Made by a program: the position numbers and the translations under genes | Notes under the pieces: generated by a model | The model's input: the letters and a program-made list of their open reading frames with translations, nothing else | What the model was told of the DNA's origin: nothing | Database searches by the model: none | Shown: positions 28,071 through 36,286 of the stretch, in pieces | How the letters are laid out: every line of letters starts with the position of its first letter | Numbering within the stretch: position 1 is the stretch's first letter | Assembly (NCBI RefSeq): GCF_013277515.1 | Contig: NZ_VMNB01000004.1 | Coordinates: 88,906 to 152,905 of the forward strand | Direction of reading: 5' to 3' | Source of the DNA: Streptococcus sp. k-402 | GTDB taxonomy: Bacteria; Bacillota; Bacilli; Lactobacillales; Streptococcaceae | DNA: 64,000 bases

Positions 28071-29471
28071 TTAAACCCACTCACCGTTGTAATTGACACG
28101 ATAACCGTCAGGTGTAGTTGTATTGATTGCTAGGGCACCAGAGCTATAGGCATAGTACCATTTGCCAGATACCTTCATCCAGCCTGTTTTCATAGCTCCT
28201 GAGTCTTGAAGATAGTACCAGCTACCGTTATCTTTGACCCAACCTGTCTTCATCGCACCTGAGCCGTCGAGATAGTACCACGTGCCGTTGTCTTTTACCC
28301 AGCCAGTTTGCATCCAACCAGAGTTATCAAAACGATACCAAACACCATTGATTTTTTCCCAGTCATTAGTTGTATAAGTGCCATCTTCGTGTTTATACCA
28401 CCAGCGACCATTCGAATACATCCAAGTAGATTTAGACTGATGGGTCGTCATGGTTGTATCCGTGTTAGAATAGTTTCCAGATGACGAACTTGTAGAAGTT
28501 GACGAGCTAGATGGATTCGAACCTGATTGAGTTGTGGTGTTAGTATTTGAATTTGTTGAAGGATTTCCGATAGTCACCTCTTTTCTAACTTTAAAGACAC
28601 GTTTTCTATTATCAACTGAGTGATCGTGCGGAGAGCCAGCTTCTCCAGACATCTCCAAGATGTATGTTCCGGCAGGAAACTGTCTGATATCGAAAACATC
28701 CCCTTTAAATTTATTACTATAAATTAAAGGCAAAAGAAATTGGTCGTTGACGTCATTAGTTAGACCACTAAAGATGACATCATTATTATGTTGGTACACA
28801 ATCTTTCCGGTAGCCTTATCAATTAGAGTAACATTTCCTCTAGCTGCATTATCTCCTCCGTGTTGTAGTGGCTCTGAGAGTACACCTTCAAAATTAAATC
28901 CAAAATGATGAATTTCAACCTTTGTAATTGTTGCTTCTATTTGTTTTTCAGTACTCGTATTCGAGATAGTATTTGCTTGATTAGTTGATAGGACCTCTAG
29001 TTTGGTTACATAAGTGTAAAAAGGACCTCCTTTCCCCAGATTTTCTCTAACGTCAGCAGTTAACTTATAGCGAGTACCATTTAGTTCAAACTTCATAGTA
29101 TAGATACCATAGTCTGTTGCTTTAAAGACAATCGTTTTTCCGTTAAATCTAGCGATACCATTGGATTCAAAACTTGCAAATTGCTTAGAAAATTCTTGTC
29201 TATAAGCTTTGTCTACATAATCAACCGTTATAAATTCACTATTACCATTAGAAAACGCTCCGAGTTGTGCTTTTCTTTTTTCTACAAGTGTCACATCTGT
29301 TGCGACTAAATCTGTATCACGATAGCCAATAGCAGGGACTTCAACATAAGCATTGGCTGCTGGAGACCATTCCTTGACCATCGGAATGTCTGCGGCATTG
29401 ACACTTGAAATTGTAGCTCCTGTTGCTACAAGTGATAAAACTGCTGTAGTAGTTAAAACGATTTTTTTCAT
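28071..29471 (-). CDS. Choline-binding surface protein, unknown N-terminal domains
   Basis: The 466-residue protein has a signal peptide (cut near VNAA, residue ~27), a ~150-residue beta-rich region, a second region (~180-290) that looks like a fibronectin-type/Ig-like fold, and a Ser/Thr/Asn-rich linker. About six choline-binding repeats (GWVKDNGTWYYLDGSGAMKT type) follow, with the usual ending SGALAINTTTPDGY. Choline repeats tether it to teichoic acid. The N-terminal part is not recognised. Its repeat region is almost identical to that of the next gene. Confidence 0.8.
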   Translation of the reverse strand: MKKIVLTTTAVLSLVATGATISSVNAADIPMVKEWSPAANAYVEVPAIGYRDTDLVATDVTLVEKRKAQLGAFSNGNSEFITVDYVDKAYRQEFSKQFASFESNGIARFNGKTIVFKATDYGIYTMKFELNGTRYKLTADVRENLGKGGPFYTYVTKLEVLSTNQANTISNTSTEKQIEATITKVEIHHFGFNFEGVLSEPLQHGGDNAARGNVTLIDKATGKIVYQHNNDVIFSGLTNDVNDQFLLPLIYSNKFKGDVFDIRQFPAGTYILEMSGEAGSPHDHSVDNRKRVFKVRKEVTIGNPSTNSNTNTTTQSGSNPSSSSTSTSSSSGNYSNTDTTMTTHQSKSTWMYSNGRWWYKHEDGTYTTNDWEKINGVWYRFDNSGWMQTGWVKDNGTWYYLDGSGAMKTGWVKDNGSWYYLQDSGAMKTGWMKVSGKWYYAYSSGALAINTTTPDGYRVNYNGEWV

Positions 29472-29517
29472 AATTTTTGTTTTCCTTTTCTTTTTATCTA
29501 TTTTTTATAATCTTATC

Positions 29518-30768
29518 CTACACCCATTCACCATTGTAATTTACGTGATAACCGTCTGGTGTAGTCGTATTGATTGCGAGTGCACCAGAGCTATAGGCAT
29601 AGTACCATTTGCCAGATACTTTCATCCAGCCTGTTTTCATAGCGCCTGAGCCGTCGAGGTAGTACCAGCTACCGTTATCTTTGAGCCAGCCAGTCTTCAT
29701 AGCACCTGAACCGTCGAGATAGTACCAACTACTGTCTTTTACCCAGCCTGTTTGCATCCAGCCAGAGTTGTCAAAGCGATACCATCTGCCGTCGATTTTT
29801 TCCCATCCATTACTCGTGTATGAGCCGTCATTATGTTTAAACCACCAACGTCCGTTTGATTGAATCCAACTTCCGAAGTATTGGGAATGATTGAACCAAC
29901 TTCTTAGTCGATTAAGAAATTCGGCAGGGTCATTGGTCTCATCGTCTAGTTTCTGACTTGAATTTGTATTTGCAGTTTTGGTTTTATGATTTCCGATTGC
30001 CTTCAAGTCTTTGTCAAAAAGATTCGCTTTGGTCGCAAATGTTTGAATTTGCGAAGAATCGGCTTCTGTGTATTGAATGGCTTTTCCATAACCACCAGCT
30101 AATTCTTCAGAGCCACCAGATGATGTTCCGAAACTTTGTGCAACGGTAATCCAACTATTTTTAGGATTATCAAAGGCTGCCAAACCCATATAGGTCAATT
30201 CTGGATTGATTAAGGATTCATAATGTCCAGTTTGAGCAGAGACACTTGCTCCACTAAGAGATTTGACGTAATCTGCTTTTTCTTCATACCATTGATTAAT
30301 AGCCGTCATAAATCCATCATAGTTCCAAGCTAAATTTTCGGCTAGTGAAAAATTTCCTGAAGGCCAGGCACTCCAAATATCTTTATTAGATAAACGTTTA
30401 TGATTCTTAGTTACAGAAGCTTCTGCTGCACGAGAAAAGGCTGTTTTCTCTAGTGCAGTTGACCATTTGATGGGAACGTAGCTACTGACTATTCCTTCCG
30501 TAACAGCTTCTTTTCTGATAGCATTGATACGGTCTAAAATAGCCTGCTTATCTGGCGTCAAGAAAGTCCCTTCAATTCCAACTAAGCTAGTACCGGCAGA
30601 ATTGATATTTACCTCAGAGTTCATGATATGATAAGATTGACCATTGATTTCTTGAGTGGAAACCAGTCTATCATTAGCGGCTACTGATTGTGGTGCAAGT
30701 GTTCCAGCTCCTAACAATGAAAGTGCTAGTACTGTTGTAAGTGTGAATTTTTTGGTTTGTTTGTTCAT
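29518..30768 (-). CDS. Choline-binding protein with CAP/SCP (PR-1) domain
   Basis: The 416-residue protein has a signal peptide (cut near SVAA), a CAP/SCP domain at ~75-215 (ILDRINAIRKEA, KWSTALEKTAFSRA, AENLAWNYDGFMTAINQWYEEK, GHYESLINPE) and ~five choline-binding repeats at 305-416. CAP proteins are secreted in many organisms with varied roles; a bacterial role at the envelope is likely but not known. The canonical metal/active-site His/Glu set is partly present (GHYESL). It is transcribed towards the left, away from the Rgg-like gene. Confidence 0.85.
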   Translation of the reverse strand: MNKQTKKFTLTTVLALSLLGAGTLAPQSVAANDRLVSTQEINGQSYHIMNSEVNINSAGTSLVGIEGTFLTPDKQAILDRINAIRKEAVTEGIVSSYVPIKWSTALEKTAFSRAAEASVTKNHKRLSNKDIWSAWPSGNFSLAENLAWNYDGFMTAINQWYEEKADYVKSLSGASVSAQTGHYESLINPELTYMGLAAFDNPKNSWITVAQSFGTSSGGSEELAGGYGKAIQYTEADSSQIQTFATKANLFDKDLKAIGNHKTKTANTNSSQKLDDETNDPAEFLNRLRSWFNHSQYFGSWIQSNGRWWFKHNDGSYTSNGWEKIDGRWYRFDNSGWMQTGWVKDSSWYYLDGSGAMKTGWLKDNGSWYYLDGSGAMKTGWMKVSGKWYYAYSSGALAINTTTPDGYHVNYNGEWV

Positions 30769-30876
30769 TTTGTCTCCTCTTGATTTTTCTTATAAATGTT
30801 TTTATGATAAGCGAGTTCTACCATCTCCTTTATAATAATTTATATCTAGTATACTAAGAAACTTTATTAAATTTAA

Positions 30877-30952
30877 AAAAACTACGAAAAAATACGTTTT
30901 TCTATATCAACACCCCAAAATCAAGGTGAAATAGAACGTTTTCGTAGTTTTT
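30877..30952. promoter_or_regulatory. 76-bp imperfect palindrome between divergent genes
   Basis: Perfect 14-bp arms AAAAACTACGAAAA-type (30877-30890) and TTTTCGTAGTTTTT (30939-30952) enclose further pairing: ACGT...CTAT with ATAG..ACGT and CACC with GGTG. It lies between the CAP choline-binding gene and the Rgg-like regulator. It could be a transcription terminator in both directions or a regulator binding site. Confidence 0.6.
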
Positions 30953-30980
30953 CTCCTATTTGCTTATGATTAGTGTATAA

Positions 30981-30988
30981 TATAAAAG
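30981..30988 (+). promoter_or_regulatory. Promoter of the Rgg-like gene
   Basis: TGTATAAT at about 30975-30982 followed by an AAGGGAGAAAG ribosome site before the ATG at 31019. Confidence 0.45.
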
Positions 30989-31018
30989 TGAAGTTAAAAT
31001 AAAATAAGGGAGAAAGTT

Positions 31019-31924
31019 ATGTCTACAAATTTCGGCCCCGCGCTTAAAAAGATGAGAGAAGAGAGAGGATTTACCTTAAAACAAGTAGCTGGTACAGCGA
31101 TTAGCCCTAATAATTTAAGTAAGTTTGAAAAGGGCGAAGCTATGATTAAAGCAGATACTTTCTTTAAAATCTTTGAAAATCTGAATATTGTTTCTAATGA
31201 AGACATCATCCTTGTGGTTTCCATGCAAAATGAAGAGACAACCAAATTAGTCGAACATAGAAATGATCGAACTTTGGAGTCTGATGATGCCAAAGATACA
31301 GTCAAAGATGATGAAAATCCTTATGTTAGAAATTTCCTTCATCTACTAACTCTCATATCTACTGAAAAAATGCTAACTGAAGAGGATTGGGAAATTCTTG
31401 AACAACTAAAAGAGCAGTTGTTTTCTATGGATTACTGGTTACCTTTTGATTTTCATGTATTTCAACGCTTAGGTACTTTATTTGATTTTCCTCTTCAAAT
31501 GTATCAACAAAAAGAAAAAGAAGTTTTTGAAATTCTTACAAGTAGCCTTCCTTTAGCTACAAATCAAACCCATATGTTGGTGGATGTACTTCGAATAATT
31601 GTTAAATACTATTCTGAAAATGCTTATTATGATTTGGCACAACAATTGATAGATAAAATTGAATTGTATCGTATAAAGTATTGCAGGATTTTTGTCCATA
31701 CTGGTTACTATTTACCTCTATATCCTTTTATGACTATCAAGATGTATGAGGTGTATAATCTTCTTAGACAAAATAAAATAGAGGGGATAAAACTAGGACA
31801 TCAGATTATCCAACATCTTGATACCATGAAAGTCTTATTTCCAGAAAATGAAATTTTATCCTTAAAAAACTCCTTCATAAAGGAAGTTAAAGAACTCAAT
31901 AACACAGGGATTCCATTCTCCTAG
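31019..31924 (+). CDS. Rgg/GadR/MutR-family transcription regulator
   Basis: The 301-residue protein has an N-terminal HTH_3 domain (FGPALKKMREERGFTLKQVA, ISPNNLSKFEKGEA) and a long helical C-terminal region of the TPR-like peptide-sensing type. Such regulators answer to short peptides, or act alone. It sits between the leftward choline-binding genes and the rightward amidase, 11 nt before the latter, and may control both. No short-peptide (SHP) gene was recognised next to it. Which Rgg subclass it is cannot be told. Confidence 0.8.
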   Translation: MSTNFGPALKKMREERGFTLKQVAGTAISPNNLSKFEKGEAMIKADTFFKIFENLNIVSNEDIILVVSMQNEETTKLVEHRNDRTLESDDAKDTVKDDENPYVRNFLHLLTLISTEKMLTEEDWEILEQLKEQLFSMDYWLPFDFHVFQRLGTLFDFPLQMYQQKEKEVFEILTSSLPLATNQTHMLVDVLRIIVKYYSENAYYDLAQQLIDKIELYRIKYCRIFVHTGYYLPLYPFMTIKMYEVYNLLRQNKIEGIKLGHQIIQHLDTMKVLFPENEILSLKNSFIKEVKELNNTGIPFS

Positions 31925-31935
31925 AAAGGTTATAA

Positions 31936-33333
31936 ATGAAATCATATAAGAAATTTACGATTCTTGCTCTGGCTCTTCTTGGATTTACTAGCCAAACAGT
32001 TCTAGCTAATGATGCTAGTCATTCTACGAATAACTCTACCGGTAGTTCAGCTACTAGCTCTGCAAATGCTTCTCAAGCAACTACAGAAAACCAGCCAATG
32101 ACTCCTAGTTCGAGTGAGCAGGAGACAAAGCCAACTCTTCCTACTGAGTCTAAGCTACAAACTGGTTGGGTAAAAGAAGACGGGGAGTGGACTTATTATA
32201 GTCAAACGGGTGTCAAATTTACAGATACTCTTTATGAGGGCTACCTATTTGATAAGAATGGTTACTTACTTGAAAATAGCTGGTATCAGATGGCTAACAA
32301 GTGGTACTACGCCAGTGGTTCAGGAAAATATCTGTCTAACCAATGGAGTCAAATCAATGGTAAGTGGTATGCATTTGATCAAAATGGTGCCATGATGGCT
32401 AATATCTGGAAGGGAAATTATTACCTAAAGTCCAGTGGGGCTATGGCAGATAAAGAATGGGTGTACGATCCTAACTACTCTAGCTGGTTTTATCTCAAGT
32501 CAGGCGGACACTATGCTGAGAAGCAATGGGTTGGCTCTTACTATCTAAAATCTGGTGGCTACATGGCTCACAAAGAGTGGCTTTATGATCAAGATTATCA
32601 AGCTTGGTATTATCTTAAAGAAGATGGCGTTTATGTCACTGGAACTTATACTATTGATGGAAGTAGTCATTTTTTCAAAGATAATGGTAAATGGGTGCAA
32701 GAACTTCCAAAAGGATTTGAAAAGGGGCGCTATAGTAAGACTATTTTCCTAGATCCTGGGCATGGTGGACGTGATTCGGGTGCTTACTATTATGGAATAG
32801 CTGAAAAAGATTTGAATCTACAGGTCTCTCGTAAATTACGGAAACGTTTAGAAGAATTGGGCTATACAGTTTTAACATCTCGTGATAGTGATGTGGATGT
32901 TGACTTTGTGACAGAGCGTTCTCGTATGGTAAATAAGACGAATGCAGACTTCTTTATTAGTATTCATTTTAACGCTACTGGGAATGACACAACACTGAAT
33001 CTGGGAATACAGACTTATTCTTATAAGGAAGATGCAGGTTACCCGAGCAAGATTAACCAGTACTGGCACAATAATCCAGACCGAATGAGTGAAAGTAATC
33101 GTTTGGCCGCTGACCTTCATTCATCTCTCTTGACCGAGACAGGAGCTAGAGATGCTGGGCTTTTGCAAGCCACCTTCGCTGTTCTTCGTGAGACTGCGAA
33201 ACCTGCTGTGTTATTGGAGTTGGGTTATATGGATAATCCAGAAGAAAACCAACGAATCCGTAGTGATCAATACCAAGATAAGTTAATTGAAGGCATTATT
33301 AAAGGAATTCAAAAATATTACGCTGGAAATTAA
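31936..33333 (+). CDS. Choline-binding N-acetylmuramoyl-L-alanine amidase (Amidase_3)
   Basis: The 465-residue secreted protein has a signal peptide (cut near VLAN), a Ser/Thr-rich linker, about eight choline-binding repeats (~75-255) and a C-terminal Amidase_3 domain (~268-465). Zinc ligands and catalytic residues are visible in DPGHGGRDSG, Glu of IAEKDLN, His of SIHFNA and Glu of LLELGYMDN. The order of repeats first, catalytic domain last is the reverse of LytA, which also has a different amidase fold. It would cut the peptide from the glycan in the cell wall. It is co-transcribed with the Rgg-like gene (11-nt gap). Confidence 0.85.
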   Translation: MKSYKKFTILALALLGFTSQTVLANDASHSTNNSTGSSATSSANASQATTENQPMTPSSSEQETKPTLPTESKLQTGWVKEDGEWTYYSQTGVKFTDTLYEGYLFDKNGYLLENSWYQMANKWYYASGSGKYLSNQWSQINGKWYAFDQNGAMMANIWKGNYYLKSSGAMADKEWVYDPNYSSWFYLKSGGHYAEKQWVGSYYLKSGGYMAHKEWLYDQDYQAWYYLKEDGVYVTGTYTIDGSSHFFKDNGKWVQELPKGFEKGRYSKTIFLDPGHGGRDSGAYYYGIAEKDLNLQVSRKLRKRLEELGYTVLTSRDSDVDVDFVTERSRMVNKTNADFFISIHFNATGNDTTLNLGIQTYSYKEDAGYPSKINQYWHNNPDRMSESNRLAADLHSSLLTETGARDAGLLQATFAVLRETAKPAVLLELGYMDNPEENQRIRSDQYQDKLIEGIIKGIQKYYAGN

Positions 33334-33344
33334 GAAACTAGATC

Positions 33345-33382
33345 AAACTAAGCTTTGGAGATTTTCCTAGGCTTAGTTTTTT
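33345..33382 (+). terminator. Terminator after the amidase gene
   Basis: AAACTAAGC and GCTTAGTTTTTT pair around a 17-nt loop region with extra internal pairing. Confidence 0.8.
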
Positions 33383-33501
33383 GCATTTGTAATGCTATTC
33401 ACAACATTAAATTTTCTGAAAATTTAATGAAAGATGAGTGAAAACATGGTATAATGAAACGTAAAATTAATTCAGGTTTCCTGAATCGATAGGAGTATAC
33501 A

Positions 33502-33964
33502 ATGAAAAAACTAGGTTTTGTCCTTTTATCTTCAGCCTTGCTATTGACAAGCTTGTGCTGTTAGGTTTGAAAAATCAGCAGATACAAGCGATTCATCTAA
33601 GGTTACAGTCTTGTCTGAAGACAAGTAGAAAATGCTTGATAAGGCCACTGCTGACTATAAGACTTTTGTGCAAGAGCAAATCGATAAACTTTTGACAGAT
33701 ACGGAAGGTTTTGTCAAACTTTTGAAAGAAGGTAAGTTAGAAGAATCCAAGAAGGTCTATTCATTGATTCGTATGTCTTATGAGCGTTCAGAACCAATCG
33801 CTGAGAGTTTTGGTGAGTCAGATGTCAAGATTGACTTCCGTTTGGCAGACTACATGGACGAAAACAAGACAGAAGAAGGATGGTCAGGTTTCCACCGTAT
33901 CGAGCGTATCCTTTGGGAAGGTAATACAACTAAAGGAACTGAAAATCAAGATAAGGAAGACTAA
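33502..33964 (+). pseudogene. EfeO-like iron-uptake lipoprotein, broken
   Basis: A promoter (TGGTATAAT near 33450) and ribosome site (AGGAG) lead to a lipoprotein signal, MKKLGFVLLSSALLLTS. An extra T near 33556 then shifts the frame, a TAG interrupts SEDK-KMLDK near 33627, and the reading frame ends after IERILWEGNTTKGTENQDKED instead of continuing through the rest of the imelysin-like domain. The intact middle (33632-33964) has ADYKTFVQEQIDKLL and WSGFHRIERILWEG, typical of EfeO/EfeM. The partner genes efeU and efeB are not present. Confidence 0.75.
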
Positions 33965-33976
33965 ATCTGCTCTAAT

Positions 33977-34034
33977 AAAAAAACTTTGTTCTCTAGAAAC
34001 CATCGTGTGGCTAGCTAGAGTGCAAAGTTTTTTT
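33977..34034 (+). repeat. Hairpin repeat, copy 1 (left of toxin-antitoxin)
   Basis: AAAAACTTTG and CAAAGTTTTTTT enclose TTCTCTAGAAACCATCG and a GGCTAGCTAGAG stretch. It works as a terminator. A close copy in the same orientation lies at 34797-34839. Confidence 0.75.
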
Positions 34035-34099
34035 GAGTTTTTTATGAAAATGAAGATTGTGTTCCTTATAAGTACAAGGTTATAAGAGAGCAGTGGATA

Positions 34100-34459
34100 T
34101 TAAAATGATGATTTTGAGTTTTTGTTATTTTTGCTTTGGAGCAAGGTAACATAGTCACTTTTGGTGTGGAATAAGTGGGAAAGAAAAACAGTTCTTTGAG
34201 TTTGGTCGATAAAGTAAAGCAAGATATACTGACCGATAATTTTTCCTCGCGTAGGGTACTTACTGTTGATTTTTAGTCCTATTTTTTCATCTGCATCAAA
34301 GCCAGCTTCAGGAAAAGTTTCTAAACTTTTTAAGCCGTCTAAAATTTTGGCTACAGTATTCTTAGCCGACTGGGGTGATAAAAGAACAGTGCTGATGTAG
34401 TTATGGATACTGTCAATTGCCTGACTCACTTCAGTAGATAGAATCACTTTATAAATCAT
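34100..34459 (-). CDS. RelE/ParE-superfamily toxin
   Basis: The 119-residue basic protein has the RelE/ParE fold pattern: MIYKVILSTEVSQAIDSIHNYIS, LKSLETFPEAGF, then GQYILLYFIDQTQRTVFLSHLFH. The start overlaps the antitoxin gene by 11 bases, as in type II modules. The target (ribosome-bound mRNA or gyrase) cannot be told from sequence alone; the ParE-like DSIHNYI helix argues for neither. It lacks close genomic partners apart from its antitoxin. Confidence 0.8.
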   Translation of the reverse strand: MIYKVILSTEVSQAIDSIHNYISTVLLSPQSAKNTVAKILDGLKSLETFPEAGFDADEKIGLKINSKYPTRGKIIGQYILLYFIDQTQRTVFLSHLFHTKSDYVTLLQSKNNKNSKSSF

Positions 34460-34733
34460 ATCGTAGCCTCATGTCATCTAGGGGAGTTCCTTGTCCGGAT
34501 TCATATTCTCTTAAGGCGCGTTCAGATTGGGCTTGTAGCTCCTGAATCAATCGTTCACGGTGTAAATCTTCTGCAGTTTTTATTGGCAAATCTTGTTCGA
34601 GAACAATCTGCTCGATAAAAAGACTAATAGCATCCGTCATAGTCATTCCTTTTTCCTTGATGATAGCTCTAGCTTGTTCCATTGATGACTCATTGATTTT
34701 AAAATTGTACTGTTTAGTAAGTGATGTCGTCAT
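34449..34733 (-). CDS. RelB/DinJ-type antitoxin
   Basis: The 94-residue protein has a ribbon-helix-helix N-terminus (KQYNFKINESSMEQARAI, GMTMTDAISLFIEQIV) of the RelB/DinJ type and an acidic, flexible C-terminus that would bind the toxin. The start at 34733 is chosen because TTGGAG lies 10 nt upstream; the 20 codons further upstream run through the operator. It is the first gene of the pair. Confidence 0.85.
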   Translation of the reverse strand: MTTSLTKQYNFKINESSMEQARAIIKEKGMTMTDAISLFIEQIVLEQDLPIKTAEDLHRERLIQELQAQSERALREYESGQGTPLDDMRLRYDL

Positions 34734-34748
34734 GGTATATCTCCAATC

Positions 34749-34770
34749 TATACTATATATAGCTAGTATA
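34749..34770 (-). promoter_or_regulatory. Operator of the toxin-antitoxin pair
   Basis: TATACTA (34749-34755) and TAGTATA (34764-34770) are perfect 7-bp arms spaced by 8 bp, just upstream of the antitoxin start and overlapping promoter-like TATA sequences. RelB-type antitoxins bind such palindromes. Confidence 0.65.
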
Positions 34771-34796
34771 TATCTTTTATATTTTTTAGGCAAGAG

Positions 34797-34839
34797 AAAA
34801 CTTTGTACTCTAGAAACTACCGAGAGTGCAAAGTTTTTT
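34797..34839 (+). repeat. Hairpin repeat, copy 2 (right of toxin-antitoxin)
   Basis: AAAACTTTG/CAAAGTTTTTT with ACTCTAGAAACTACCGAGAG inside. It differs from copy 1 by a 7-8 nt gap and few substitutions. Confidence 0.75.
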
Positions 34840-34874
34840 AGTTTGGAACATGAAAATAGCAGTTGATTTCAAGA

Positions 34875-34903
34875 AATAAAAAAGAACAGCCGAAGCTGTC
34901 TTT
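34875..34903 (-). terminator. Terminator of rpmE2
   Basis: Read leftward, ACAGC-TTCG-GCTGT is followed by TCTTTTTT. Confidence 0.85.
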
Positions 34904-34909
34904 CTATCA

Positions 34910-35152
34910 TTATTTGAGACCGTATTTTTTGTTGAAACGATCCACGCGTCCATCTGCTTGAGTGAACTTTTGACGTCCAGTGTAGAATGGATGTGAGTCT
35001 GATGAAATTTCCACACGGATCAATGGGTAAGTTTCGCCTTCGAACTCAACTGTTTCGTTAGAGCGTTTTGTTGAACCGCTAAGGAATTGGTAACCAGTAG
35101 TTGTGTCCATGAAGACAACTGGGCGATATTCTGGATGGATATCTTTTTTCAT
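34910..35152 (-). CDS. rpmE2: 50S ribosomal protein L31 type B
   Basis: The 80-residue protein begins [14 protein letters not shown] and has no CxxC zinc ligands, which marks the zinc-free type B form. Start 35152 is chosen by homology and the AAAGGAAAT ribosome site; the frame is open 14 codons further upstream ([11 protein letters not shown]) but those residues are not part of L31. The gene stands between the toxin-antitoxin island and pde2, as I recall for pneumococcus. Confidence 0.93.
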
Positions 35153-35247
35153 TTTGCAATATTTCCTTTCTGCCATGGTCTCTTTGCGAGCCATAGATTG
35201 TTACCATACTAGTCTATCAGATTCTGAAAAGTTTGGCAAGTATTTTA

Positions 35248-36183
35248 TCAGTTTTTAAGCAAGTTTTTTAACTTTTGGTAGATGATTTCGTTTTCTTCTA
35301 GGCTATAGGAATTGGCACCGCTTGCTAGAGGGTGGCCTCCACCATCATGTTCTTTGGCAATTTCATTGATAGGATGGATTTTACTGCGTAAGCGGACACG
35401 GTAGTGGCCATCAGCCTGCTCCACAAAAATTCCCCAGAGACTCACACTATCAATACGTCCAGGTGCTCCAACAATGGCTGCAGTTTCAGCATCAGTAACA
35501 TTAAATTGTTTCAAGACTTCTTGACTCAGGATAACACGAGCAGCACCATTTTCATCCACTTCCAGATGGTCGTAAATGTAGCCTTGAAGTTTAGCAATTT
35601 TGTAGCTCATAGTGTCCATTTTTCGAGTGAGAGCCGCAAAGTCAAAGTTATGTTCTCTTAGATAGGCAGCCAGGCGAAGAGTCCGTGCAGTGGTAGAAGG
35701 GTAGAGGAAGCGACCTGTATCACCAACAATTCCTGCAAAGAGCAACTCAGCAGCGCGATCTGACAAGGTCAGCTGGGTTGTTTGAGCAAATAGGGTAATC
35801 ATCTCACTAGCGCTGCTTGAACTAGTATCTACCCAAGATAGGTCACCGTATACATCATCATTTGGATGGTGGTCAATCTTAATGAGAAAACCACTTTGAC
35901 TATAGCGCTTATCATCGATACGAGCAGTATTCGCCGTATCACAGACGATGACAAGGGCTCCTTGGTAGGCACTATCTTCAACAAGATCCATCTCAGCCAT
36001 CCAAGTAAGAGTTGGTTCATCAAAACCTACGGCTTTGATGGTTTTTTCAGGGAAATGATGTTTGAGAAGAGCTTTCAATCCCACTTGACTTCCCAAGGCA
36101 TCAGGATCTGGTTTCATATGACGGTGAATGATAATCGTGTCGTATTCTTTAATTTTTTCTAAAATTTGATGGCAAATTTCCAT
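35248..36183 (-). CDS. pde2: DHH-DHHA1 phosphoesterase Pde2 (NrnA-like)
   Basis: The 311-residue cytoplasmic enzyme has the DHH motifs HRHMKPDPDALGSQ, VCDTANTARI, KIDHHPNDD and the DHHA1 GGGHPLASGA at the C-terminus. In pneumococcus Pde2 degrades pApA (the product of c-di-AMP cleavage by Pde1) to AMP and affects competence and stress. Start 36183 follows GAGG with 6 nt; the earlier ATG at 36195 lacks a site. Confidence 0.9.
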   Translation of the reverse strand: MEICHQILEKIKEYDTIIIHRHMKPDPDALGSQVGLKALLKHHFPEKTIKAVGFDEPTLTWMAEMDLVEDSAYQGALVIVCDTANTARIDDKRYSQSGFLIKIDHHPNDDVYGDLSWVDTSSSSASEMITLFAQTTQLTLSDRAAELLFAGIVGDTGRFLYPSTTARTLRLAAYLREHNFDFAALTRKMDTMSYKIAKLQGYIYDHLEVDENGAARVILSQEVLKQFNVTDAETAAIVGAPGRIDSVSLWGIFVEQADGHYRVRLRSKIHPINEIAKEHDGGGHPLASGANSYSLEENEIIYQKLKNLLKN

Positions 36184-36286
36184 AAATAACCTCAATTCTT
36201 TCTCATTTCATTGTAGCACAAGAATTTTTATTTTTAAAATGAAAAAGATGTGATATAATGGAGAAAGATAAATTGAGGAGGACGAT

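Noticed and set aside
25852..33382. Prophage origin for the choline-binding cluster
   Set aside because: No integrase, holin, portal or capsid genes; lipoproteins and an Rgg-like regulator argue for a chromosomal accessory locus.
34810..35016. Leftward frame spanning the rpmE2 terminator and hairpin repeat
   Set aside because: Overlaps rpmE2 in another frame and crosses a strong terminator.
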